Shown: piece by piece, positions 32,753 through 43,936 of the stretch | How the letters are laid out: the number at the start of each line of letters is the position of its first letter | How positions within the stretch are numbered: position 1 is the stretch's first letter | DNA from: Przewalskia tangutica | Taxonomy: Eukaryota; Streptophyta; Magnoliopsida; Solanales; Solanaceae | Assembly (NCBI GenBank): GCA_029844215.1 | Contig: CM056740.1 | Span: 24,161,873 to 24,225,872, forward strand | Length of the DNA stretch: 64,000 nucleotides | Direction: 5' to 3' | Notes under the pieces: generated by a model | What the model was told of the DNA's origin: nothing | Database searches by the model: none | The model's input: only the letters and a program-made list of their open reading frames with translations | Position numbers and translations under genes: made by a program

Positions 32753-34555
32753 ACTCGACTCCGCAATCGGCATAGTCACATAGACCGCATAGTCACACGA
32801 TCGCATAAGGCACTCGCCGCGACGGATAATACACCGAATGATCAATCGAACTCCGCGACTCGCATAGTCACTCAGACCGCATAGGACGTATAGACCCGCA
32901 TCAAGGGTGTCAAGCCCTTGGTATAACAAGTCAATGGGGTATGTGATATAATAACAGTACAACAGTCTTAACGTTTAACAACGTAAGCACAACAAGAATA
33001 ACCCCTTACAACAACACAAGACACTAACACACGTAGCATCATAACATGGTTACTTATCAAAGCATCTTACTATACTTTTCGAAATCAATACAAGACTTTC
33101 ATAAACAAATAAGTAAACCGTTCCTTTTATCATTCTTAAGTCGTTATACCTAACTCCCATAAAGTGGTATAACTCTTAAGCTTTTAAACCAAGTATTACT
33201 CTTCTTTCAAAACGATTCTTAATTCTTTTGAAATACTTCAAGATTCTTATTATTAGACTCAAGTAAAACCATGTTCGGTTAACACGACGCGTCTACGTAC
33301 TATATATATACTTTAAAATATCATGCTCAGGGTATAGGAAGAATCACATACCTTCTCGAAATCCACGCCAAGTCGAATATGTCGCTGCAGAGTATCAACC
33401 TATAATAGTCAAATACGCCTATCAACGTCTAGACTACTCGTAGGATAATCTAAGCGGAGGGTTCTCTATTCTACGGAAAATCGGGCAGCACTTCCCTGCC
33501 GTTAAGCTACTCAAGTCTCATAAATACAATCCCATGTAAATCTGATTTAATCTTCTTTAATACTTACGATGTGATTACGGTTCAATACTCTTCTTTAATA
33601 TCCTTCTATGTATTTTATACTTATTTCTATACTTCTACGAGATGCAATCTCTAATTACGATGAAGGATAAGATTATTATTTACCTCGATAACCCAAAATT
33701 ATCCAAGATATAAGTCGATCTGAGCAAGGCTTAGCTCTGTCATGCGCTCCAATCCGCTCCAAGAAACCCTTAGAAGTTTCTACACAACTTCTACTTTCTA
33801 CTTCAACCTACTATGAAGTTTCCCTAGGGTTTCGTTTAGTGACTAATGGATATAAGATAGTATTTAGGACTCTACGTATAGAGATAACTTTGGAAATACT
33901 ATAAAGGGATTAGCTAAGGTATTTTGGGGATAATGTAATACTTGGAGAGTATTTCTACCAAGAGGGGGTAGTGTTTGGCTAGGGCTTCCAAGATGGGGAG
34001 GCTTGCCGAGACTACAGGAAGGGGAGGAGAGGGTGTTTGGCTTTAGCACTTTAGGAGTGGGGAGTGAGGCTTGGACGAGACCTCTTATGGGAGAATGGGG
34101 GCTTTGAGACTTGGACGATTATTTTGTGGATGAAGAATTCTTCAACAAAGGGGGTATTTATAGGGCTTTCAGGGCCAAGCTGAGGGCGCGTGGCGGGCAA
34201 GTGGCTGGTGAGGATTTGCACAAGTCCCCCCTACCGCTACTCCCCAAATCACGCACAAAAATTGACCCTTGTTTTAGGCCCTAAAATCGTCCCATCCGTG
34301 GCCTCTTTGCCGTCCATATGAGGGTGACAAGTGTCACCCTCTCGTTGGTCCAAAATATTTCATCTCTCGGAAAAATCCGCAAAAATTATAAATGACATAG
34401 CCGTAATTTTTCCTACGCAAGTTTTGGAAAACGTTTCGTCGGAAAACCATTCGTTTCGTGAGTTGTGCCCAAATTTCGTCCTAAGCCTTAACTTTAGGGT
34501 TGAACTTTTGTACGTACGCCCTCACGTACATACTCTGGAAATACGGGGTATAATA
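32753..34555 (-). mobile_element. Type A LTR fragment, antisense
   Basis: It starts abruptly at 32753 in the GC-rich 'CATAGTCACATAGACCGCAT' module and runs to the LTR start at 34555 (plus strand ...CGGGGTATAATA). TATA at 34154-34163, palindrome at 34320-34341. The first 600 bases of LTR 3' sequence and the PBS are missing. It abuts type B LTR sequence at 34556. Confidence 0.8.
34154..34163 (-). promoter_or_regulatory. Putative LTR TATA box (antisense)
   Basis: GTATTTATAG on the plus strand. It faces the promoter of the LTR at 30310, so the two promoters of the inverted pair are convergent. Confidence 0.45.
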
Positions 34556-34738
34556 GTTTTCCTACTTGGCCCGTACAGTTTTTAGGACACAGGTGGGACT
34601 TGGTGTTCATGTATGCCTATTGGTGTTATATTATATCATGGACTGCCGGCAGTGAGGAAGGATTCCACGGGCATGGTTGATATTATGGGCGTGAGACCCA
34701 TAGTTATATTTGAGTAGTGACTTTGAGGGCATGCGTCC
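34556..34738 (+). mobile_element. Type B LTR scrap
   Basis: It matches 24011-24190 ('TTTTCCTACTTGGC', 'GTATGCCTATTGGTGTTATA', 'GGCGTGAGACCCATAG'). It is joined on the left to an antisense type A LTR start and on the right to a PPT. Confidence 0.7.
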
Positions 34739-34744
34739 CTTTCT

Positions 34745-34757
34745 AAGGAGGGGAGAA
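34745..34757 (+). promoter_or_regulatory. PPT directly before element E 5' LTR
   Basis: AAGGAGGGGAGAA, identical to the PPT at 39391-39403. Together with the preceding TTTCT it makes an 18-base match. A PPT is expected before a 3' LTR, yet the LTR that follows also has a PBS after it. Confidence 0.75.
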
Positions 34758-34970
34758 TGTTATACCCCGTATTTCCAGAGTATGTATGTAAGGGCGTACG
34801 TACAAAAGTTTAAGCCTTAAGTAGGCAAAGTGGCGAAATTTGTGCACAACTAGCAAAAAGAATCGTTTTCCGACGAAACGTTTTCCGGACTTTGCGAAGG
34901 GAAAAATACGGTTGCAACATTTATAATTTTTGCGGATTTTTCCGAGAGATGAAATATTTTGGACCAACGA

Positions 34971-34992
34971 GAGGGTGACACTTGTCACCCTC
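34971..34992. promoter_or_regulatory. U3 palindrome (E 5' LTR)
   Basis: GAGGGTGACA-CT-TGTCACCCTC, a perfect 10-base inverted repeat. Confidence 0.65.
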
Positions 34993-35162
34993 AAGTGGAC
35001 GGCCAAGTAGGAATTCCTTGCACGTTTTTTATGCCTTTTTTTGGTCAAGGAGTTGGTAGGATATTTTGTGTAGTTGATGAGCAAGTGGGACCCACAAACA
35101 CATGTCCAAATCTTGACCCTCCACTTGCCCACCACTTGTCTTGATCTTGGCCATTGGTTGGC

Positions 35163-35172
35163 CTATAAATAC
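35163..35172 (+). promoter_or_regulatory. Putative TATA box of element E
   Basis: CTATAAATAC followed by CCCTC; about 170 bases downstream of the U3 palindrome. Confidence 0.55.
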
Positions 35173-35274
35173 CCCTCTAATGCAAGACTTATTTCATCCA
35201 CACTTGAGAAATTTCCAAGTCTTGAAATCCCTCTCCCTCCCTCTTAAAGCTCTCGTCCAAATCACCCCTCCCCC

Positions 35275-35410
35275 CCTTGAGAAGGCTTCGGCCGAATACC
35301 CCCCCCCCCTACCTAGTTGTTTTCGTAAAATACCCCCCCCGCCCTTGAGAAGGCTTCGGCCGAATACCCCCCCCCCCCTACCTAGTTGTTTTCGTAAAAT
35401 ACCCCCCCCC
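35275..35410 (+). repeat. 68-bp tandem duplication with poly-C tracts
   Basis: Two copies of CCTTGAGAAGGCTTCGGCCG through AAAATACCCCCCC. The 3' LTR has one copy (39919-39980). The C-runs of 8-13 bases may have unreliable lengths. Confidence 0.8.
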
Positions 35411-37189
35411 CCTTGGTAGAAAAGTATTCTCCAAGTATTGTTACTATTCCAAAGTACCTTGGCCCAAATACCTTGTAGTATTCCAAGGTTACACCTATAC
35501 TAAAAGCCCAGAAATACTATTATACTTCCTTCAGTCACAAAACGAAACCCTAAGAAAATCTTTATAGCCGGTTGAAGTATTAAGAAGAAGTTGCGTAGAA
35601 ATTCTAAGGGTTGTTTGGAGCGGGTTGGAGCACCCAGAGTAGGAGCTAAACGTTGCTCAGGACCGACATTTAAACTTGGATAATTTTGGGCTTATCGAGG
35701 TAAATACTTTTGTCCTTATATTGTAATTGGAAATTACATACTGTAGTTGTATAGAAATGTATATAAGATACATAGAAGGATATTACAGAAGAGAATTGAA
35801 CTGTAATAGAAGGATATTAAAGAAGAAGATTAAACTGTACTTACATAGGACTGTATTTCTGATGAGACTTGTGTAGCTTAACGGGTAGGGAAGTGCTGCC
35901 CAATTTTCCGTAGAATAAAGGAATCTGTATCTAGAAATATTTTACAGAATAGTCTAGACATTGATAGACTTATTACCGATATAGGTTGAAGTACTGCGAG
36001 TAGCATATTCTACTCGAAGGGTGGAAAAGGCTAGCAGGATTACAGTACTTTGGAGCTATTTGCTAATAGTCGATAAATCGTCGCGAGGTATGTGATTCTT
36101 CCTATACTCTTGAGCATGATATTTTAAAAGAATATATATAGTACGGTAGACGTACGTGTGTTAACTGAACATGGTTTTACTTCGATGTCTTTTGACTTGA
36201 GTTTTAAATGATAAGAATCTTGAAGTATTTCAAAAGAATTAAGAATCGTTTTTGAAAGAAGAGTAATACTTGGTTTTAAAAGCTTAAGAGTTTTACTAGC
36301 TTTATGGGAAGTTAGGTATAACGACTTAAGAAAGATAAAAGAATGGTTTATTAATTAAGAGACTTAAAAGATAAGAGACTTGACTTAAATGAATTAATAT
36401 GAAGGTTGTTAAGAAGTGTGAAACCTCATTCGTGAGTAATGAGTGCTTGGTTTTTAAAGAATAATGTTTTACTGATTTCGGAAATGAGAATAAGAATCGA
36501 ACGAACCACTGCAGCGTTAATAAAGGAAAATGTATTGACAAATAAGTAATTATATTAAAACCAGTAGAAACCTCCATCTGCATAGAAGCTAAGATAAGAC
36601 AAAATTGTACTACATTTCCTAGATCATGGCTGCTTTAATAAGATTGGTATAAACAAGAATAACCTACTCACACATAAGGCATATGTTGCTCAAATTGTTT
36701 TAAAAGAGAATTACGTTATTAAATGATTAAGACTATGAACTATGAAATCTTTCGAAAATAAGAGACGTGAATATTTAAAATTAGGCAAACTTGAACTTTG
36801 GAAAAGAATGTTGTAACTTGATTTTAAAAAGGAGAAGTGTTTTGGTTTAAAAAGGAAAGTATGGAAGTTGTTTACTTAAAAAGGATAGTCACTCTATTTT
36901 TATAATACGGGCATCGGGTGACCTTTGTAAAAGAAATGAATCTTTTAAAAAGAATTTAACGTACGTAGTACTGTTGTGGGCAGGGTTTGTAAAAAGGATT
37001 AAACTGTTCGGTTTGAAAGATTTGTATATATATTTTATTGGAAGGTGACCGTTTTGGTTATCCTGTTCTTATCATATATCTTGTTTCATTTTTAAGTTTT
37101 TATTTCCGCTGATTTTCTCTGATGTTGTATCACTAGGGTGCCCAGGGTAAGGCACCAATAACGGGCCCGGGTTCGGGTCGTGACAAAAG

Positions 37190-37201
37190 TGGTATCAGAG
37201 C
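37190..37201 (+). other. Primer-binding site of element E
   Basis: TGGTATCAGAGC, 4 bases after the LTR. Confidence 0.9.
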
Positions 37202-37247
37202 AGTTAATCCTCGGAAAGTGTCTACAGACCGTGTCTAGTAGAGTCTT

Positions 37248-37281
37248 GATTATCGGTGTGTTGTGCACCACATCTATAATC
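37248..37281 (+). promoter_or_regulatory. Leader hairpin with palindromic loop (element E)
   Basis: Identical to the copy at 4736: stems GATTAT/ATAATC and GGTGTG/CACATC, loop TTGTGCAC. Confidence 0.55.
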
Positions 37282-37391
37282 AGGAGGCTGCAGGACATTT
37301 AGGATTGGTTTCCATTCTTCTCATTCTGAGATCGTGCCTTAGAGCTGTGTTATAAGTTGGACCCCTCTGACGCATTTCGTTTTTACCAGTT

Positions 37392-38690
37392 ATGCCTCCG
37401 CGCAAGGCAACCCGGGCCCAGATGGGCAAGCGGTAGAAGCTGGTAGGATCTGAGAGGAGTATGAAGCGCAGCGATCGAAGACGAGATAGTGCTTGACGGC
37501 GAGTTTTGCACGCCACGCCCGATAGAGTTTAGAGCGCGCGATGGCTGCGAGACCACGGACTGAGCCTCCGTCCACGGCTGGAGCGAGGAGATGGGTTACA
37601 AGGAGATGGCCCGATTATTGGCGGAGATAGTGGCAAGGCACGAGGATAAAACTGAATCCTGGCGGTACAATGCCGTAGTTCACGAAGCGAATAGTTTGAG
37701 GCTGCGGGACTTTACGAGTTCACCACGGTGTTTTATGGATCGAGGCACGAGGATGATCCGCGAGAGTTCATCGACGATTCTGACGGATCGTAGAGTGATC
37801 AAGGCTTGAGACCGAGTCGGTGGTCTTAGGTTCACATCGGCCGCGTGATACTGCGATCGGCGGTTTGATTCGTGGGAGTTGTCGGGGAGCATGTGCCTCA
37901 GCTATTTGGGGCGAGTTCGGAGGCATTTCTTGCACATTTCTTGCCTCACGGACAAGGAGGGCTCGGCGTACAGATTTTTAGTGTTGAGCGAGCGGGCGTC
38001 AGTTCGGGAGTACAATGTGGAGTTCGACTAATTGGCTCAGTATGTCCGCGTTAGTAGCGATATGGAGGACGAGTGCACCGCTACGTCACCGGATAGATGA
38101 CTACTTGGCGAGGCTTGTTGGTGTAGCTCTTGGTGGGCATGGACATTGCCGCATGCGACTTATGCACTTGGGTGTGAGGCGGAGAGGTCGGCGGAATGAC
38201 CAAGATCAACGAAGAGGCGGAGGCGGGGTCTTTTGGCGACTTTCGAGGCGGACCGCCTGGCAGCGAACTAGTTATGCGCCTCGCGATCTGAGCGGTCCTC
38301 GCGATCTTGGGGCGTTTGGGATATTCGAGAGCGGTCGTGGCTCCCGTGTTTCAGTTTTCGTGAGTAGGAATGCTCGCCAGATAAGGTCACCACTTGTCTC
38401 GTGTGGCGGGTTGTGAAAACTTCATAAGGGAGAATGTCGTACTAATTTGGGAGATTGTTATGCTTGCGGCCAGCAGGCCATTTGGCGAGAGCCCATCAGG
38501 CCGAGTATAGCTGGTAGGATAGCCTGACTATGAGATCGATTGCGGGTTCTTCACCTTCCATAGCTAGGCGGGATGTTCATACACGGCAGCCAGCGAGGTC
38601 GCGGTGGAAGTTCCCAGTTTTAGCGGTCCTTTGAACCGCCTACCTTTTCAGGTATATCCTTAACCCTCTAGAGTTTTGCATGCGTGATAC
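37392..38690 (+). pseudogene. gag: Broken gag of element E
   Basis: It starts at the ATG of 'MPPRKATRAQMG' (37392). Recognisable parts in shifting frames are 'HEDDPREFID' near 37750, 'ACASAIWGEFGGIS'-like capsid sequence near 37890, 'HRIDDYLARLV' near 38080, the linker 'FRGGPP' near 38245, and a zinc knuckle 'LHKGECRTNLGDCYACGQ' near 38412-38465. The longest open frame is 133 codons (38015-38416), only partly in the true frame. The LTRs of this element are young, so the number of frame breaks in gag is higher than expected. This suggests either that the element moved with a broken gag, using Gag in trans, or that small consensus errors are present. Confidence 0.75.
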
Positions 38691-38957
38691 GATGATTATA
38701 TGTTGAGTACTATGTATAGATAGCATTTTGTATATTGTGGTTTAGAGACATGGTTAGTTGAAAGAATAAGTATGGGGACGGGGGAGGTATGAACCTTAGA
38801 ATATTACACGTTGAGACCTTAGATGTAAGGCCGACTTGAATAAAAGATTTTACGGTTAGTCTTTGTCAAAATACTTGGTATGCGTATAAATGTATTGTGG
38901 GATAATTCCATGGGTTGTGTAAGATGAAAGTGGTAGCCTTCAGGACTTGAATAGGTA
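38691..38957 (+). other. Non-coding spacer after gag (element E)
   Basis: AT-rich, without an open frame; weakly similar to 6166-6443. Confidence 0.4.
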
Positions 38958-39330
38958 AGATTGTTCCGGATCAGGAGAACAAGTGTTTGGCGCGATAGCG
39001 GGTCGGGTTGAGTACCGATTGCGGGTCAACCCGCGGCCTGTATTGTGGTGGGGTCAGTTCGAGGTGGTCCCGCCAGGTGGTAGGGTCACGAGGGTGCTAG
39101 GCCCAAGTTTAGGTAACCATCGTATGAGTTCGTGGATATGTTCGACCAGAATCGGATCGTGAAGGCCGGGAATGGCCTTAAGGGAGATTGAGGCTAGTAA
39201 GATGACCAAGTTTGGAGGTGGTGACTCCAAAGTTTTGGAAACTGAAGTGATTACTGAAGTATGGTACGTATTCTAGAAAGAGTTCAAGTGTTCGAGAAAA
39301 GTACGACGAGTAAGGAAAGAAGTGAACATG
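38958..39330 (+). other. Conserved non-coding block (copy in E)
   Basis: It begins GATTGTTCCGGATCAGGAGA and has 'GGGTCGGGTTGAG', GCGGGTCAACCCGC, 'GGTGGTCCCGCC', 'TAGGGTCACGAGGGTGCTAG', 'CCATCGTATGAGTTCGTGG' and CCGGGAATGGCC. It is the cleanest copy for building a consensus. Confidence 0.7.
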
Positions 39331-39368
39331 TGCTGAGAGGAACTTTATAATTATCTGTCTTGAGAAGG

Positions 39369-39403
39369 AACATTCGGGACGAATGTTTCTAAGGAGGGGA
39401 GAA
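39369..39403 (+). promoter_or_regulatory. PPT and adjacent hairpin of element E
   Basis: Hairpin AACATTCG-GGA-CGAATGTT (39369-39387), then TCT and PPT AAGGAGGGGAGAA (39391-39403). It is identical to the arrangement at 30275-30309. Confidence 0.8.
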
Positions 39404-40285
39404 TGTTATACCCCGTATTTCCAGAGTATGTATGTAAGGGCGTACGTACAAAAGTTTAAGCCTTAAGTAGGCAAAGTGGCGAAATTTGTGCACAACTAGC
39501 AAAAAGAATCGTTTTCCGACGAAACGTTTTCCGGACTTTGCGAAGGGAAAAATACGGTTGCAACATTTATAATTTTTGCGGATTTTTCTGAGAGATGAAA
39601 TATTTTGGACCAACGAGAGGGTGACACTTGTCACCCTCAAGTGGACGGCCAAGTGGGAATTCCTTGCACGTTTTTTATGCCTTTTTTTGGTCAAGGAGTT
39701 GGTAGGATATTTTGTGTAGTTGATGAGCAAGTGGGACCCACAAACACATGTCCAAATCTTGACCCTCCACTTGCCCACCACTTGTCTTGATCTTGGCCAT
39801 TGGTTGGCCTATAAATACCCCTCTAATGCAAGACTTATTTCATCCACACTTGAGAAATTTCCAAGTCTTGAAATCCCTCTCCCTCCCTCTTAAAGCTCTC
39901 GTCCAAATCACCCCTCCCCCCCTTGAGAAGGCTTCGGCCGAATACCCCCCCCCTACCTAGTTGTTTTCGTAAAATACCCCCCCCCCTTGGTAGAAAAGTA
40001 TTCTCCAAGTATTGTTGCTATTCCAAAATACCTTGGCCCAAATACCTTGTAGTATTCCAAGGTTACACCTATACTAAAAGCCCAGAAATACTATTATACT
40101 TCCTTCAGTCACAAAACGAAACCCTAAGAAAAGCTTCATAGCCGGTTGAAGTATTAAGAAGAAGTTGCGTAGAAATTCTAAGGGTTGTTTGGAGCGGGTT
40201 GGAGCACCCAGAGTAGGAGCTAAACGTTGCTCAGGACCGACATTTAAACTTGGATAATTTTGGGCTTATCGAGGTAAATACTCTT
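39404..40285 (+). mobile_element. Element E 3' LTR, part 1
   Basis: The first 882 bases of the 3' LTR, nearly identical to 34758 onward. U3 palindrome at 39617-39638 and TATA at 39809-39818. It is interrupted after 'GGTAAATACTCTT' by element D and continues at 48673. Confidence 0.9.
40281..40285 (+). other. Target-site duplication of D, left
   Basis: CTCTT, repeated at 48668-48672. The uninterrupted site is readable in the LTR at 26225-26255 (AAATACTCTTGTCCTTCTAT). Confidence 0.9.
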
Positions 40286-40770
40286 TGTTACACCCCGAAA
40301 CTACAGGACATGTTTAAGAGAATGTACGTAAGGAATCAAGACTTGGAAATTAGTACGAAAGGAAGAATTGTTTTTCCGACGGAAAATCTTCCGAACGTCG
40401 GAAAGGAAAAATGTTCGTTGAGGAGAATTGGATTCTCAAAATGCATTAATTGAAGAAGTATGGAACTTATTATCATTATGGAAATTTATTTTTACGGATT
40501 TGGTCACGTGGGGCCCACCCGAGGAATTTTACATTTTTGTGGGGCCCACGAGGGTTACAGAATTTTATGGACGAATGAGAGGGCGACACGTGGCACCCCC
40601 ACACTTGACCTTGGACGAAAATTTGCAAGGGTATAATGGTCATTGACCATCTTGGAAGATAAGTCTTGCTAGCTTGAGTTTGTTGACCAAGTCAACTTGC
40701 CACTTGTGCTTAATCCATGTGATTTTCATCTTAGCCACCCATTTGTTTAAGTCTTAGCCCTCCAATGTGT

Positions 40771-40778
40771 TATATAAG
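40771..40778 (+). promoter_or_regulatory. Putative TATA box of element D
   Basis: TATATAAG about 485 bases into the 5' LTR; the same site in the 3' LTR is 45542-45549. Confidence 0.5.
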
Positions 40779-42743
40779 CATAACTAGTGCAAGACCAAGT
40801 CTTCAAACACTTAGAATTATTTCAACATTTTCTTGTTCTCTTAGGAAGCTCACGGGTTCAATAATTTTCCCACACAAAAATTTTAGTTTGTGATCCTTTA
40901 TTCACAAGACTTAAACCCAAGGTCCCTAGGGGTATTGTAAGGATATCTCAATAGAAAGATTTCGAAAACGCAGCGTTTTCACGTTAGTCATGGCGAAACT
41001 TAAGGGGTTCTTCAACTTTGAAGTTGGGACTTGAAGATGGGTTCTTCATAGGCTTCTAAGGAGTGCTTGGAGAGGATTGGAACATAAGGAAATGAGCTAA
41101 GAATTGCTAAGGAGCGACTTTGAATCTTGGAAAGATTAAGGGCTTGTAAAGGTATAATTCTTGTCGTTTTAGTAATTAAGATTACTTATTGTTGTAGCTA
41201 TGGATATTAGCAAGCATGGGGTATTTAGTATGAAGTTTGATAAGTGTATTGATTGTTGGAACCCTAATCCGAAAACTAGTATGTTAGCCCTTAAGATTTT
41301 AATGCAAGTTGGTTACTAGTTAAGTTGTCATATGTTATATAAAGAAGGAAATTGTAGTTGTTGAAGTTGTTTTTGACTATATAACATGTTGACCTAAGAA
41401 CTTGGATTTAAAAGGAATTGGAAAGTTTGATAAGTTGTTGCACCTTTTGGCCGAAAATGGCATTGTATTATGGACTAGTTTCGTATTAATTTGTGGGGCA
41501 GAATTTTACACGTCCTGTTAAGGCGTGTAATCCCCTTTGGTTAGCTGAACTGTTGGGCCTTAAATGTGGCGTGTTTGGTTATTGTATTCGGCCTTGAAAA
41601 AGGTGGCAAAGTATGTAGAAACAAAGGAAGTGTTGTCCGATTTTCCGTAGAATTTAGTGACTTAGCACTTAGAATATTCTACGTTCGAAGCTAGAGGTTA
41701 ATGGACGTATTATGGCCATTTTAGGTTGAAGTACTAAGTATAGCGGATTCTACTTGAAGGATGGAATAAGCTATCAAGGTTGAAGTACTTCGGAGCATTT
41801 TGCTAATTGTCGATAATCGTTGTGAGGTATGTGAACCTCTTCCTTCCTTTGGCATGATTCTATGTATGAAATATACATGTAGTAGTATTTCATGATTTCG
41901 TCTACTCTTAGAAGTTAAGAGGTAGTTATGTTGATTTACTCTATGTAAAAGCTACGTTTAAGAAATCCTAAGTTCTTACCAAGTCTTATGGGGGATGTTG
42001 GTAAGAGTCGTTAGGGAGCTTTTGGAGTCGAGTTGACTCGGCTAAGTTACGGCACAAATGAGAGTAAGTATCGAACAAGCCATTGCAGCGTTAATAAAGG
42101 AAAATGTAATGCCGATAATTATATTAAAACAAGTAGAATTCTCCATCTGCATAGAAGCTAAGATAAGACAAAATTGTATTACATTTTCTAGATCATGGCT
42201 ACTTGAACAAGATCGTTATAAATAAGTATAACTTATTCACAACGCACCAAGTATATGTTGCTTAATTTAAAAGAGTTTACGTATGAAGTTTTTAAGACTT
42301 TGAAACTTGTTTTCTTAAAAGTTAAGGAATTTGGAAGTATGTTGAAGACTATGTGAATTGATTTGGAAAGTATAAGTCTCTTGGATATAAAAAGGAATGA
42401 ATTTGTTTAAGACATAAAGAGTTATAACGGCTTTATGGGAAGTTGGTTATAACAACTTTATGGAAGATTAAAAGAATGGTTTTCTTCAGTAATGTAAGCA
42501 AAGAAATGATTTGAAATAAAGAAGGGCAAATTGTTTTAAAGGTACCAATTGCTTAAGGTTTTTAAGTAAGAAGTCACGTAATTTAGAAAGCGTAATTGTA
42601 TTTCTAAAAAGGTAATGTGACTTGTCTTGAAAAGTAGAGATGACTTGATACTACGGTTGTTAGTGTCTTGGAAGTTTTATTTGAAAAAGAGTCCTTCTAA
42701 AGGAGTAGAGGTGCGTGGTACGTTGGATTAAATTCTCGGATTT

Positions 42744-43157
42744 TATATGACATTATCGTCCCAGAAATGGGCCGGGCAGTATACCTTTAGGGGCAGACTA
42801 TATGACATTATCGTCCCAGAAATGGGCCGGGCGAGATACCTTTGTGCGTACTATATGACATTATCGTCCCGAATGGGCCGGGCAAGATACCTTTAGGGCG
42901 CACTATATGACATTATCGTCCCGAAATGGGCCGCAAGATACCTTTACGGGCGACTATATGACATTATCGCCCCGTAAATGGGCCGGCAAGATACCTTATG
43001 GGCAGACTATATGACATTATCGTCCCAGAAATGGGCCGGGCAGTATACCTTTATGGGCAGACTATATGACATCATCGTCCCAGAAATGGGCCGGGCAGTA
43101 TACCTGTATGGGCAGACTATGTGACCTTATCGCGTCCCAGTTTGGGCCGGGTAGTAT
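42744..43157 (+). repeat. 51-55 bp minisatellite, 8 copies (D 5' LTR)
   Basis: Units start TATATGACATTATCGTCCC at 42744, 42799, 42852, 42904, 42955, 43008, 43063 and 43118, each followed by 'AAATGGGCCGGGCAGTATAC'-like sequence. The last unit is diverged. Confidence 0.9.
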
Positions 43158-43843
43158 AGGCGTCCCTCCGTAAAGGGCCGGATTAGGTTATGAAAGATAA
43201 GTAAGTTATATGGTAATGAACTTGATGTTTTTCCTAAGTATGTACGTAAGAAAGTGGCTATAACGTTTAGTGAAAAATGGGAAAAGATAATAAGGTACGA
43301 TTAAGTTCACGAGATAGTAATGACATGGTAGGTTCAGGTATTTACTTATTTTACACTTACCTCTGTCATGCTTTTTACAGATATGTTTTAATTGTTGTAC
43401 CTTATTTCTGTTCCATATTCGGTACCTGTTGTACTGACCCCCTTCGGGGGGCTGCGTTCATGCCCGCAGGTTTAGGTACACAGTTGTGGATCCGCGAGCT
43501 TAGGATCCTGGTTCAGCATTTGAGATGGCTCCAATGTTCCGGAGTTGTCATGGCTATGTATATTCAGGGGTACGGCGGGGCCTTGTCCCGTCATAGTATG
43601 TGTTCAAATCTTAGAGGTCTGTATTCACATGTGGGCTGGACTGGTTAGAGTTGTAATTACATTTTTGGATAGTGTAAGCCCTTTTTGGGTGATTTATATT
43701 ACGGCAGCCTTATCGGCTTTGCCTTGGTTTTAAGAAAAAAAAATGTGTTACTTATTTTTCCGCAGCAGTTTATCTATGTTGTATGTTTGAAGGGTGCCCA
43801 GGTAGGGCACCAGTCGCGGCCCGGGGTCGGGTCGTGACAAAAG

Positions 43844-43855
43844 TGGTATCAGAGC
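43844..43855 (+). other. Primer-binding site of element D
   Basis: TGGTATCAGAGC, 4 bases after the LTR. Confidence 0.9.
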
Positions 43856-43902
43856 AGTTAGTCCTCGGAAAGTGTCTACAGACCGTGTCTAAGTAGAGTC
43901 TT

Positions 43903-43936
43903 GATTATCGGTGTGTTGTGCACCACATCTATAATC
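43903..43936 (+). promoter_or_regulatory. Leader hairpin with palindromic loop (element D)
   Basis: Same stems and loop (TTGTGCAC) as at 4736. It is retained although the element has lost all coding sequence, which supports a cis-acting role. Confidence 0.6.

Larger units (their letters stand above)
30310..34555. repeat. Large inverted repeat of two type A LTRs
   Basis: The left arm 30310-32092 (plus) and right arm 32753-34555 (minus) belong to the same LTR subfamily and share a diagnostic internal deletion. They are separated by about 660 bases, which are the 3' end of the left LTR. The two U3 starts (first 100-200 bases) are the least similar part of the arms. Confidence 0.7.
34758..37185 (+). 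mobile_element. Element E 5' LTR (type A, 2.4 kb)
   Basis: It begins TGTTATACCCCGTATTTCC and ends GGGTCGTGACA before a PBS. Compared with the LTR at 59475 it lacks about 1 kb after 'ACGTACGTAGTACT' (36969); the same deletion is in E's 3' LTR (near 59397), so it predates insertion. It carries a 68-bp duplication at 35275-35410 that the 3' LTR lacks. Otherwise the two LTRs are nearly identical, which indicates a young element. Confidence 0.9.
40286..43839 (+). mobile_element. Element D 5' LTR
   Basis: 3554 bases, TGTTACACCCCGAAACTACA...GGTCGTGACA. TATATAAG at 40771 is the probable TATA box. A 51-55 bp minisatellite lies at 42744-43157. Between the minisatellite and the LTR end there is no conserved frame; the 123-codon frame at 43277-43648 has no recognisable domain and its counterpart in the 3' LTR is broken. 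Confidence 0.9.

Noticed and set aside
34971..34992. Hairpin that could be read as a transcription terminator
   Set aside because: It lies upstream of a TATA box in LTR U3 of a eukaryotic element and lacks a following T-run; a DNA-binding palindrome is more likely.
34743..35135. 130-codon minus-strand frame with a nearly identical twin at 39389-39781
   Set aside because: The conservation is that of the two LTRs of element E; the frame covers U3 regulatory sequence and is broken in other LTR copies.
35275..35410. Poly-C tracts as G-quadruplex or i-motif elements
   Set aside because: They are single runs of 8-13 C separated by long spacers, not four closely spaced runs, and their length may be unreliable.
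42744..43157. CRISPR-like array of regular repeats
   Set aside because: Units are directly adjacent (51-55 bp) with no unique spacers, lie inside an LTR of a plant element, and vary between units like a minisatellite.
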